Part shown: one piece after another, positions 6,279-12,762 of the stretch
Position numbering within the stretch: position 1 is the first letter of the stretch
Layout of the letters: each line of letters begins with the position of its first letter
Source: LBZV01 sp000993855
GTDB lineage: Bacteria > Patescibacteriota > Microgenomatia > Curtissbacterales > GWA2-41-24
Direction of reading: 5' to 3'
DNA length: 36,703 nucleotides
NCBI GenBank assembly: GCA_964492425.1
Contig: CAZBKB010000009.1
Coordinates: 1-36,703 of the forward strand
Translations under genes and position numbers: made by a program
The notes under the pieces: model-generated
Database searches by the model: none
What the model saw: only the letters and a program-made list of their open reading frames with translations
Told to the model about the DNA's origin: nothing

Positions 6279-6548
6279 ATGTTTTACGTATACATACTTC
6301 GAAGTTCAAAATCAGGCGTTCTTTATTACGGATATACAACCAACTTAAAGAAAAGATTCAAAGAACATAACAGTAGTAAATCTAAATTCACAAAAGGTCA
6401 CCTTCCATGGAAGCTTGTTTTCTACTGTGCGTTCTCGGATAAACAAAAAGCTAAAGATTTTGAACTTTACCTTAAGTCAGGATCTGGTAAAGCGTTTGCA
6501 TATAAAAGACTTGTGGCTTTTGCGAAAGACGTAAAGGGTGGAGATTAG
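6279..6548 (+). CDS. GIY-YIG domain protein, second copy
   Basis: An 89-residue single-domain GIY-YIG protein: MFYVYILRSS, then YYGYTTNLKKRFKEHN and KFTKGHLPWKLVFYC. It belongs to the branch common in CPR genomes and differs from the first copy at 110-364 (KSGSGKAF replaces the basic tail). Residues expected for the GIY and YIG strands (YVYIL, YYGYT) and the downstream Arg (KKRF) are present. I chose the ATG at 6279; a TTG 9 nt upstream (MGK-) is possible. There is no Shine-Dalgarno. It follows a folded leader (copy B) and ends 26 nt before a copy of the tRNA-Gly 3' end, so it could be the enzyme of the cassette. Confidence 0.85.
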   Translation: MFYVYILRSSKSGVLYYGYTTNLKKRFKEHNSSKSKFTKGHLPWKLVFYCAFSDKQKAKDFELYLKSGSGKAFAYKRLVAFAKDVKGGD

Positions 6549-6574
6549 GTGTTCCGTAACTTTAGTGAAGGACA

Positions 6575-6590
6575 CCCTTCACCCGCTCCA
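6575..6590 (+). repeat. direct repeat of the tRNA-Gly 3' end, copy 3 (with CCA)
   Basis: CCCTTCACCCGCTCCA is identical to bases 4961-4976 of tRNA-Gly, including the encoded CCA. With the tRNA it brackets about 1.6 kb holding three genes. Confidence 0.8.
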
Positions 6591-6604
6591 GCGTCTAATT
6601 AAAT

Positions 6605-6925
6605 TTAGGTATGACTTGCGAGTTCGCAGATTCTTGATGGAATTTCCAATATCGTCGCTTCATATTCTGACTCCATTCCTAGATCTATTTCAAAAAGTGC
6701 ATCAAAAAGTTCAGCAGCTTCTGTGTTACCAGAAAAATCGAGATTTGATGAAGCTTTAATGCTCTTTGGAATTACCTTTGTTACCCAATCAGAAATTAAA
6801 TCTTTATGAACCTTTGTGTCTTGTCCGCTTTGATCGATAGCCAATCTAACTTGTGCAGCGAGGCCGCTAAAGACCTGTAAGTATCTCATCCAAAACTGTG
6901 GATTCGGATCTGAAATATTCGCCAT
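6605..6925 (-). CDS. hypothetical protein, 106 residues
   Basis: I do not recognise this protein. It begins MANISDPNPQFWMRYLQVFS, is predicted to be mostly helical (SGLAAQVRLAIDQSG, DLISDWVTKVIPKSIKAS, TEAAELFDALFEIDLGMES), and has no membrane segment. The start at 6925 is preferred to an upstream TTG because only from there does the sequence look protein-like, and AGGTG lies a few nt upstream. A perfect 15-nt palindrome (6943-6957) sits just before it. The gene lies just outside the third tRNA-Gly repeat and points back at the GIY-YIG gene. Confidence 0.55.
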   Translation of the reverse strand: MANISDPNPQFWMRYLQVFSGLAAQVRLAIDQSGQDTKVHKDLISDWVTKVIPKSIKASSNLDFSGNTEAAELFDALFEIDLGMESEYEATILEIPSRICELASHT

Positions 6926-6942
6926 CTTACACCTGATTTCGC

Positions 6943-6957
6943 CTAGTAAGTTACTAG
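6943..6957. promoter_or_regulatory. perfect 15-nt palindrome upstream of the 6605-6925 gene
   Basis: CTAGTAA-G-TTACTAG is fully self-complementary apart from the central base and ends 17 nt before the ATG. It has the form of an operator. The half-site CTAGTAA also occurs in the tail of element copy B (6260-6266). Confidence 0.45.
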
Positions 6958-7009
6958 TATTAGGGGCACAAAGCTTGAAGGTACATTGTATGGGTTGGAT
7001 CAGGATCAA

Positions 7010-7138
7010 AAACTATACTTCTTTCGACAGTCATGCACGTCAATATAGTTATTCAATTCAAAATTGTCAATCAAATTTGATAATAAAGCTATAGTAAGGC
7101 TGATCGGATAATTTCTATTACCTGAGGGTCAGCTTTGC
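7010..7138. other. intergenic stretch, no feature seen
   Basis: AT-rich sequence upstream of the 6605-6925 gene. No frame, tRNA or strong promoter was seen apart from the start of element copy C at 7139. Confidence 0.5.
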
Positions 7139-7267
7139 TATAATAGGTTCGAACGTCGTTCACTAAGGCGCTTATTTCTATGCTAAAGTCGCAGACGGTT
7201 TGCTTGACCGCCCTGGCAGATATTTGACAAAATTGTTTAAGGATACGTAGAGCTTCGTGCAGTAAAT
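7139..7267 (+). ncRNA. structured element, copy C
   Basis: TATAAT (7139-7144) is followed by AGGTTC and the 35-nt core (7139-7173; 29 of 35 identical to B), where GAACG and CGCTT still pair partly. A CGGT/ACCG hairpin follows near 7196-7211, and the tail CTTCGTGCAGTAAAT (7253-7267) matches the B tail at 13 of 15. The tail ends on the stop codon of the response regulator on the other strand. Bases 7187-7197 and 7281-7291 form an 11-nt perfect inverted repeat reaching into that gene. If transcribed, it runs antisense into the response regulator. Confidence 0.45.
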
Positions 7268-7668
7268 CAACTAGCGAGGGCGTCTGCGACTACTTTAACA
7301 AGTTCGGATATTGAGATATCAGTTTTGACAAAATAATTTAGAACATTAAAGTTTTTTGCCCTTTTTATATCTTCTTCCTGGCCTAAATTGGAAAATACGA
7401 TAATTTTTAAATCTTTGGTTGTTGGATTTTTTCTAAGTTCTTCTAGCACCTGGAATCCGTCTTTTGTGGGCATGATTAAGTCAAGCAGAAGTAGGTCTGG
7501 TTTCCTTCGAGCAATCATTTTGATTGCATCATCTCCATTATTTGCGCTTTCTACCTGATAACCAGCCGCACTTAACCTAGTTTTATAAATGTTTGCGTAA
7601 AAGACGTCATCTTCACAGACCAAGATAGTTTTATTACTATTGGCATTTGAGTTTACTTGATCTGCCAT
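7267..7668 (-). CDS. CheY-like response regulator
   Basis: A 133-residue single receiver domain with no output domain. The acidic pair is at D20-D21 (VCEDD), the phospho-acceptor is D63 (LLLLDLIMP), the switch Ser is S93 (VFSNLG), and the conserved Lys is K115 (FVKTD). It should take a phosphoryl group from the adjacent histidine kinase, whose stop codon is 1 nt upstream. With no DNA-binding domain it must act through a protein partner that is not in this window. Its 3' end is overlapped by the structured element on the opposite strand. Confidence 0.93.
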   Translation of the reverse strand: MADQVNSNANSNKTILVCEDDVFYANIYKTRLSAAGYQVESANNGDDAIKMIARRKPDLLLLDLIMPTKDGFQVLEELRKNPTTKDLKIIVFSNLGQEEDIKRAKNFNVLNYFVKTDISISELVKVVADALAS

Positions 7669-7669
7669 A

Positions 7670-8803
7670 CTAATCTTTGGAAAGTTTCTTGTCTAATGTA
7701 TGCTGATTCGGGTTCATAGGTATATAAATTATAAATGTTGACCCTACATTTAATTGACTTGCAAATTCAAGGCGCCCTCCCCAGGCGTCTACATATGACT
7801 TTACCACAAATAGGCCTAAACCTGAACCCTCAGTTTCACTGCGGACTGCATTATTGGCTCTAAAAAATTTATTAGTAATTTTGTTTACGTTTTCTGTTGG
7901 AATGCCAATGCCAGTATCTGCAATAGTAATTTTAATAAATGGGTTCATATTCTCAACAGAAATTGTAATACTTCCATTTAACCTATTGTATTTAATTGCG
8001 TTGGAAAGCAAATTATCTAAAACTTCAGTCAGTCGTTTCGGATCTATATTTATTCTGAAGTTGGGATCATTCTGCTCATTGAAAAAAATTTTAATAGTCC
8101 TTTTTTGGATATCTGCTGCTTTTTCTATTAGTACAGACTTTACTATTTTTTCTATATCACATATCTCCGGTGAATCTTGTACACGAAGCTCATCAATTCT
8201 TGCTACATTCAGAAGGTCATTGATCAGGCTTACCATTCGTAAATTTGCAGTATAGATATTTTTTATGACCTCAAGTAACTTATCCGGAACTGGCCCATAT
8301 ATGTTTTCTGTAATCATTTCTAAATACCATTTCATACTACCCAGAGGAGTTCTTAGTTGATGTGCTGCAACAGAAATAAAATCGGTTTTCATTGCATCAA
8401 CTTCTTTTTCTCTTGTATTGTCCCGGAATGTGATTATAGCGCCTATTATCTCCTGGCCGAATATGATCGGGGATGTTGTTATTGCTGCCGGAAAATATGT
8501 TCCATCGCTTCTGACGTAGTAATTGGCAGCATGATTTGTAAATGTCATGCCCGATGCGACTACTACATTAAACGGTCTTTTTTCTCTAAGAATTAAATTT
8601 CCTTCCGAATTAATTGCCGGAACTGTGTCAATAAAGTCTTTGCCGATAGTATCCTCCTCGTTTAAGCGCAGCATTTGCTGCGCGGCTTTATTTATCCTGG
8701 TAATTCTACCAATTTTATCTGTTGCTATAAGTCCGTCTCCGACGCTGGCTATTATTGCCTCATCTATGGCCTTTTCTTTTATCAAATCTAGTTGAGCAGA
8801 CAA
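7670..8803 (-). CDS. soluble PAS-domain histidine kinase
   Basis: A 377-residue kinase with a PAS domain (about 10-130; VGDGLIATDKIGRITRINKA), the HisKA H-box FISVAAHQLRTPLG with H148, and an HATPase domain with the N box LDNLLSNAIKYN, the G1 box ITIADTGIGIP, the F box NKFFRANN and the G2 box GSGLGLFVVKSY. No membrane segment is present, so it senses an internal signal. It forms an operon with the response regulator, with 1 nt between stop and start. The start codon is TTG at 8803, chosen because AGGAGG lies 6 nt upstream; no ATG is available nearby. Confidence 0.93.
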   Translation of the reverse strand: MSAQLDLIKEKAIDEAIIASVGDGLIATDKIGRITRINKAAQQMLRLNEEDTIGKDFIDTVPAINSEGNLILREKRPFNVVVASGMTFTNHAANYYVRSDGTYFPAAITTSPIIFGQEIIGAIITFRDNTREKEVDAMKTDFISVAAHQLRTPLGSMKWYLEMITENIYGPVPDKLLEVIKNIYTANLRMVSLINDLLNVARIDELRVQDSPEICDIEKIVKSVLIEKAADIQKRTIKIFFNEQNDPNFRINIDPKRLTEVLDNLLSNAIKYNRLNGSITISVENMNPFIKITIADTGIGIPTENVNKITNKFFRANNAVRSETEGSGLGLFVVKSYVDAWGGRLEFASQLNVGSTFIIYIPMNPNQHTLDKKLSKD

Positions 8804-8809
8804 ATAGAC

Positions 8810-8815
8810 CTCCTA
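8810..8815 (-). promoter_or_regulatory. Shine-Dalgarno that fixes a TTG start
   Basis: The minus strand reads GGTAGGAGGTCTATTTG, a perfect AGGAGG placed 6 nt before the TTG of the histidine kinase. It shows that this genome also uses led, Shine-Dalgarno-driven initiation. Confidence 0.8.
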
Positions 8816-8905
8816 CCTAATATTATTTATTTAAATATGATGCGTTGTCCAGTTTAACTTTAATAAAGCTATAAAATTTGATAAAATTGTTAGCTAGTTT
8901 GTATT

Positions 8906-8978
8906 GCCCGCGTAGCTCAATGGATAGAGCACTCGCGTTCTAAGCGATTGGTTGGGGGTTCGAATCCCTCCGCGGGCG
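8906..8978 (+). tRNA. tRNA-Arg(TCT)
   Basis: The acceptor is GCCCGCG/CGCGGGC, the D-arm GCTC/GAGC, the anticodon arm CTCGC/GCGAT (one C-T mismatch at the base) with loop GTTCTAA (anticodon TCT), and the T-arm GGGGG/TCCC with TTCGAAT. The discriminator is G, and CCA is not encoded. Confidence 0.95.
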
Positions 8979-9064
8979 CAAATAAGTCACAAGTGCAAAG
9001 TGTAAAGTGATATGTTATAAATTTTTTGACTATTCACTATCCACCAATCACTTTTGACTAATTT

Positions 9065-9139
9065 GGTGGCTGTAGCTCAGTTGGTTAGAGCGCTGGCTTG
9101 TGGAGCCGGATGTCGGGGGTTCGAGTCCCCTCAGCCACC
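9065..9139 (+). tRNA. tRNA-His(GTG)
   Basis: The acceptor is GTGGCTG/CAGCCAC with the extra G-1 (9065) opposite C73 (9139), diagnostic of tRNA-His. The anticodon arm is CTGGC/GCCGG with loop TTGTGGA (anticodon GTG), and the T-arm is GGGGG/CCCC. The bases after C73 are CAG, so CCA is not encoded here, whereas a downstream duplicate of the 3' end (10602-10617) does continue to CCA. Confidence 0.95.
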
Positions 9140-9170
9140 CAGAATGTTATTCTATATTGTGGGAATTTGA

Positions 9171-9176
9171 TATAAT
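9171..9176 (+). promoter_or_regulatory. extended -10 box, leaderless start
   Basis: TGATATAAT contains an extended TGn-TATAAT, followed by 9 nt and the ATG at 9186. No clear -35 is present, as expected for an extended -10. Confidence 0.55.
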
Positions 9177-9185
9177 GGTACGCTT

Positions 9186-9700
9186 ATGACCGAACGTGTT
9201 CAGGCAACAGACCAAGAGGACCCATTTGTTTCTCAGATAAAATCTGCAAAACGGAAGGATAGAGCTGTTTTAATGAGACTACTTGGGAGTATGGAACCCG
9301 AGCGAGGTGTCTCGCAACTAATAAAGATTGCTAAGGTGGTTTGGTTAAAGATAGGGTATGGCCTCTGAAGAGATTCGAATGGAGCGCTCAAGATCAAGTT
9401 ACAGCGATAGAAACGTTAAGTGAGGTAGATGATCCAAGGGCTGATGCGTTTGTGATGAAATTTTACTTGACGAGAACAACAAGTATTTCGTATTCCCAGG
9501 GGGACTATAGTAATAATACTGACGCTACTCCCGAAGGTGGGTACTCGGGTGTTGAAATCGGATGGTCTAATTTATCAGGAGACCTGAAGCATCATCAAGA
9601 ACTTGGTGCGTTAAGTGAAAAGCTGGGACAGCGAATTGAAAAAGCTCAATTGACAGTTCTAAAAAGAATTAGGAATTCCAACCCCGACTTAAGTGAATAG
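9186..9700 (+). pseudogene. frameshifted hypothetical gene, possibly HEAT-like
   Basis: Two overlapping frames look like one broken gene. The first (9186-9368) begins MTERVQATDQEDPF and contains RAVLMRLLGSMEPERGVSQL. The second (starting near 9341, ending at 9700) contains WSAQDQVTAIETLSEVDDPR. Joining them near 9335-9365 by a one-base shift restores a protein of about 165 residues with no stop. The helix pairs resemble HEAT repeats, but only loosely. No slippery heptamer of the X XXY YYZ type is in the right frame, so a one-base deletion (decay or assembly error) is more likely than programmed frameshifting. It lies inside the tRNA-His cassette. Confidence 0.55.
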
Positions 9701-9914
9701 ACTTTCTCCAAAGTTTGACATTTTATCTAATAGCAGTGTGAAATGATGTTTGCAACTCCCATATTTGTTTGAGAAGCGGTTCTAGGAACTCATCGTCAAG
9801 CACCCATTCGACACATTCGATATACTCAGTGCAAGCAGGCTCAGGGTTTTTGCTGACCCATTCTAGAAGTGCAAAATTGGTTTATGTAGGATTTAAAAAT
9901 CGTGGTTTTTTTAT
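9701..9914. repeat. intergenic stretch with degenerate REP-like sequence
   Basis: No gene is seen here. Around 9800-9850 the sequence has CCCATTCGACACATTCGATA followed by GCAAGCAGGCTCAGGG, a form close to the widespread TTCGAC...GCTCAGGG intergenic repeats of many bacteria. It is degenerate, and I cannot fold it convincingly. Confidence 0.35.
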
Positions 9915-10241
9915 TCAGAATAATGCGCGAACACTTTGCAAAACAGCCTCTTTTGATTTAACAGTTAACTGACCAACGGTATTTTTTATAATAGTTGCGT
10001 CTGCCGTAAACAATTTATCTGGGCGCACGAAGCTTTCTACGGGCAACCCCCCTTTTCTAAAATTAGTTGATTTAATACTTATGGCTATTTTGCTTATATA
10101 TGGCTTTGAAGTGATTTGGCACAAAATAAGATTATCAAATTCTACATTTGCCAGTACAAGTGCGGGGCGTACTTTCTGGCCTTTTAAATTGGAGAATGGA
10201 AACATAACCAAAACAACTGAGCCTACTGCAAACTTGCCCAT
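9915..10241 (-). CDS. MazF/PemK-family toxin (endoribonuclease)
   Basis: A 108-residue PemK/MazF-fold protein: GSVVLVMFPFSNLKGQKVRP is the signature N-terminal barrel with the Lys-x-Arg-Pro step, followed by ALVLAN, LCQITSKPY and the DKLFTADATIIKNTVGQL core. Family members cut mRNA or rRNA at short sequences and are held inactive by an AbrB-like antitoxin, which is the gene upstream; the two overlap by 19 nt, so they are translated together. It is cytoplasmic and lies in the tRNA-His cassette, typical cargo that stabilises a mobile island. It is complete in length. Confidence 0.88.
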   Translation of the reverse strand: MGKFAVGSVVLVMFPFSNLKGQKVRPALVLANVEFDNLILCQITSKPYISKIAISIKSTNFRKGGLPVESFVRPDKLFTADATIIKNTVGQLTVKSKEAVLQSVRALF

Positions 10242-10462
10242 GCTTCATCCTCTTCTGGCCTATTCCAATCAGTAGTAAGTGTTTTTTCTGATAGTAATAG
10301 GGTTGTTGCTACAGGTTTGCTTTTTGTCGAGGCTGCAATAATACGTATTTCACCTTTTTTTACCTGTAACTCAACTTCGCTGGTCAGGCCACTTTCGCTA
10401 AGAAGTGGTTTAGGTATACGTATTCCGCGTGAGTTGCCGATTGCTATTAGTGAAGTTATCAT
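10223..10462 (-). CDS. AbrB/MazE-family antitoxin
   Basis: A 79-residue antitoxin with an N-terminal SpoVT-AbrB swapped-hairpin DNA-binding domain (IAIGNSRGIRIPKPLL, VELQVKKGEIRI) and a C-terminal acidic toxin-binding tail (NRPEEDEAWASLQ). It binds its own promoter and the MazF toxin. The start at 10462 is fixed by a promoter whose -10 box ends 9 nt upstream; a GTG further up would lie within the -10 region. It is the first gene of the toxin-antitoxin operon and overlaps the toxin by 19 nt. Confidence 0.88.
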   Translation of the reverse strand: MITSLIAIGNSRGIRIPKPLLSESGLTSEVELQVKKGEIRIIAASTKSKPVATTLLLSEKTLTTDWNRPEEDEAWASLQ

Positions 10463-10471
10463 TGTAATTAC

Positions 10472-10500
10472 ATTGTACACACGGTTTATAAATTTGTCAA
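10472..10500 (-). promoter_or_regulatory. promoter of the toxin-antitoxin operon, leaderless
   Basis: On the minus strand TTGACA (10495-10500), 17 nt, TACAAT (10472-10477), then 9 nt to the ATG at 10462. This fits autoregulation by the AbrB-like protein, though no clear palindrome was found. Confidence 0.75.
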
Positions 10501-10601
10501 ATAAGAAATTAGTTCAAGAAATATGTTTCTGTTTACGCAAATGTGTGATTAAAAGTAACATATAGTTTGCTCAAATCAACAATAATTGGTTCAATTGTGC
10601 G

Positions 10602-10617
10602 CCCCTCAGCCACCCCA
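10602..10617 (+). repeat. direct repeat of the tRNA-His 3' end (with CCA)
   Basis: CCCCTCAGCCACCC (10602-10615) is identical to 9127-9140 of tRNA-His. Here it continues as CA, giving acceptor CAGCCAC, C73 and a full CCA, which the tRNA gene itself lacks. The interval between copies, about 1.5 kb, holds the frameshifted gene and the toxin-antitoxin pair. Confidence 0.78.
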
Positions 10618-10620
10618 AAC

Positions 10621-10650
10621 TTGACTATGAGGATTTGATTTGCTTATATT
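10621..10650 (+). promoter_or_regulatory. promoter of the 150-residue hypothetical gene, leaderless
   Basis: TTGACT (10621-10626), 18 nt, TATATT (10645-10650), then 9 nt to the ATG at 10660. The -35 box begins 4 nt after the duplicated tRNA-His end. Confidence 0.6.
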
Positions 10651-10659
10651 GTGCTAAAC

Positions 10660-11112
10660 ATGGTCGTTGAACACGAACAAATTGTCAGCCCAGAGTACAT
10701 CGAGTTTATGGCAGAGATTCACAGTAAACTTTCAGAAAACAACCCACTGATATTAGCATCTGGTACGGAAACTCTAGTATTTCAGGCAACTGTAACCATA
10801 GATGAACCCAGGGTTTTTGTCTCTCGTTCTATTGAGGAAGATTTTCATGGGAGTAGAGGTGTGCTTTTCGAACATTTCTTGCTACTTGACGACAGGGTGC
10901 AGCGTTATGACGCTGGCTTTAGCAGCAATCTTTTGATGAGAAAAGAAGCTCATCAGGGTGTCACTCCGGAAAGTTCTAGGTTTAAGGCACGATATAGCGA
11001 GGATAGCACCAAACAAAGTTGGCTGCGCACAGCAAGAGATGAAGAGGCCGAAATAGAAACTCATATCATGGGACTCTACAAACGGCTGTCAAATCTTCCT
11101 GCACCAGCTTAG
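10660..11112 (+). CDS. hypothetical protein, 150 residues
   Basis: I do not recognise this protein. It begins MVVEHEQIVSPEYIEFMAEI, has a strand-rich middle (LVFQATVTIDEPRVFVSRS, GVLFEHFLLLDDRVQRYDAG) and a helical, charged C-terminus. It has no membrane segment. The start at 10660 rather than a GTG at 10651 is supported by a -10 box 9 nt upstream. The gene begins directly beyond the distal tRNA-His repeat, so it marks the original chromosomal side of that junction. A GCTTAG/CTAAGC hairpin (11107-11123) spans its stop codon. Confidence 0.6.
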   Translation: MVVEHEQIVSPEYIEFMAEIHSKLSENNPLILASGTETLVFQATVTIDEPRVFVSRSIEEDFHGSRGVLFEHFLLLDDRVQRYDAGFSSNLLMRKEAHQGVTPESSRFKARYSEDSTKQSWLRTARDEEAEIETHIMGLYKRLSNLPAPA

Positions 11113-11385
11113 AGAAGCTAAGCATTTAAATACATACGATTGTAATTGTGTGCGTATAACTCGCTAAGTTGGGATATGATGTCAGGAAGCGTTCTAACGA
11201 AGTCGCCTTTTCGACCCAACTCTGCCGTATCTAACTTAAAAAACTTAGCGCCTGATAATCTTATAAGAACTCATCATGCGTTTTCATATTTAGGCTCATA
11301 TGTGGTCTTTAAGTGCAAAAATATGCCAAGTAGTCATTGATCACTTTTAAGGTTGGTTGAGTCTTTTGGGCAAGTTATTGTTTTA
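11113..11385. other. intergenic stretch, no gene supported
   Basis: A 64-codon frame (11146-11340) exists but has no promoter, ribosome site or protein-like pattern. Beyond the small hairpin at the preceding stop codon I see nothing here. Confidence 0.5.
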
Positions 11386-12759
11386 TTAAATGTGAAGTTT
11401 GTCATAGAAAGATTGGATGTTTTTATATATAGCTTGATATTTGTAAGGATGATAGAGAAATATAGCCGGGGCGTCTTCAGTTAAGTATTTCTGAAAGTCT
11501 ATGTAGAACTGTTTTCTTTCCTCGTCGCTTTTGGCGATCCGCGCATCTTCAAGTAATTTGTCGATTTTTACGTTTTTGTATTTTGCAATATTTGAATTTG
11601 ATTGGGTAGAGTGCCAAAGTGCATATTGATCCGGGTCTTTTGGTAATTTATTCACCACTAAAAACGCCTGAAAGTCTTTTGGCAGACCTTTTTCTTCCTT
11701 GAGATCAACTTTTATTCCAACTACTTCCCAGTCATCTTTTATTCTTTGGGCTAAATCTTTAAGATCCGGTGAGTATGATAGTGATAATTTTGGATTTTTT
11801 AGCTGTGCGCCTGAAAGTAGCTCTTTTGCCCGAGATGTGTTGTATTCGTATTTTTTTGTTGACTGATTATATGCCCAGCTACTTGAGGAGATTGGCCCAT
11901 TTGCTAATTCCCCTTCAAAATCATCTTTTTTGATTGCATAGGCCAATGCTTGACGAACTTCTTTGCTCGTTAGTAAATCGTTTGTGTTGTTAAAGAATAC
12001 AGTAACTATTTCAGTTTTTTCTGGTGTTTTTTTAATATTTATGTTTTTCCAACTTGATAAAGAATTAAGATGTGAAGACGCCAATACTTTTATCTCCCCT
12101 ATTTTTAGGGCATTTACAGCTTGCTGATCACTTGGGTAAAATCTAATCTCCACTCTGGGTAAGGAATCATCTTTTGGATGTAACAACACTTTTTTAACTA
12201 TTTGGTTGGTTTGAGCGATATCGACAATTCTAAATTGTCCAGTACCATAAAAAGATTTTGATTTAAAAACAGGTGTATCTAGAGCAAGTGGGAATGAAGA
12301 TATCGGATTGGGAAGCGTAAACTGTATGGTTTTGTTGTTTACAGCACGTATTTCAACAGTGGATATAGCAAGAGAAATATCTTTGGCCTCTACTTGTGAT
12401 CCGTCGTGCCAAGTAATATTGTCTCGAAGAAAAACTATATAGGTTTTACCGTCTTCTGATACCGTCCAGTTGGATGCCAATGATGGTAAACTTTTCCCGC
12501 TTTCATCAGCTTTAATTAGTGATTGTGTTGCTAATGTTAATGCTTCAGTTGGAATATCCTCAATTTTATATGATCCAATAAAGCCTATTGTGACAATGTT
12601 ATTTCTTAGAATATTTGGGGCTAGCATGTAGAAAACATACAATGACAATATGATAATTGACAGACTAACTATAAGCCTTAATTGGTATCTTATTATATAT
12701 GCGATCGATAAATGCCACCAAAATTTGACTCGTCTTGTTGCAACGTGTAAGTTTGACAT
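11386..12759 (-). CDS. membrane-anchored oligopeptide-type solute-binding protein (SBP_bac_5)
   Basis: A 457-residue protein with one membrane segment at about 30-50 in place of a lipobox signal, followed by an extracellular family 5 binding domain: LPSLASNWTVSEDGKTYIVF and LRDNITWHDGSQVEAKDI are the family signature, then EVRQALAYAIKKDDF and the C-terminal AIFLYHPYKYQAIY. Such proteins bind peptides for ABC importers. It is 3 nt downstream of secG. No permease or ATPase lies nearby, and the family is usually about 80 residues longer, so the peptide-import role is uncertain; it may bind peptides for another purpose. Confidence 0.88.
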   Translation of the reverse strand: MSNLHVATRRVKFWWHLSIAYIIRYQLRLIVSLSIIILSLYVFYMLAPNILRNNIVTIGFIGSYKIEDIPTEALTLATQSLIKADESGKSLPSLASNWTVSEDGKTYIVFLRDNITWHDGSQVEAKDISLAISTVEIRAVNNKTIQFTLPNPISSFPLALDTPVFKSKSFYGTGQFRIVDIAQTNQIVKKVLLHPKDDSLPRVEIRFYPSDQQAVNALKIGEIKVLASSHLNSLSSWKNINIKKTPEKTEIVTVFFNNTNDLLTSKEVRQALAYAIKKDDFEGELANGPISSSSWAYNQSTKKYEYNTSRAKELLSGAQLKNPKLSLSYSPDLKDLAQRIKDDWEVVGIKVDLKEEKGLPKDFQAFLVVNKLPKDPDQYALWHSTQSNSNIAKYKNVKIDKLLEDARIAKSDEERKQFYIDFQKYLTEDAPAIFLYHPYKYQAIYKNIQSFYDKLHI

Positions 12760-12762
12760 TAG

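Noticed and set aside
9335..9368. Programmed -1 frameshifting in the 9186-9700 gene
   Set aside because: No X XXY YYZ heptamer is in the correct frame and no downstream hairpin was found; simple mutation is more likely.
11146..11340. A 64-codon frame in the gap after the 10660-11112 gene
   Set aside because: It has no promoter or ribosome site, and its composition looks non-coding.
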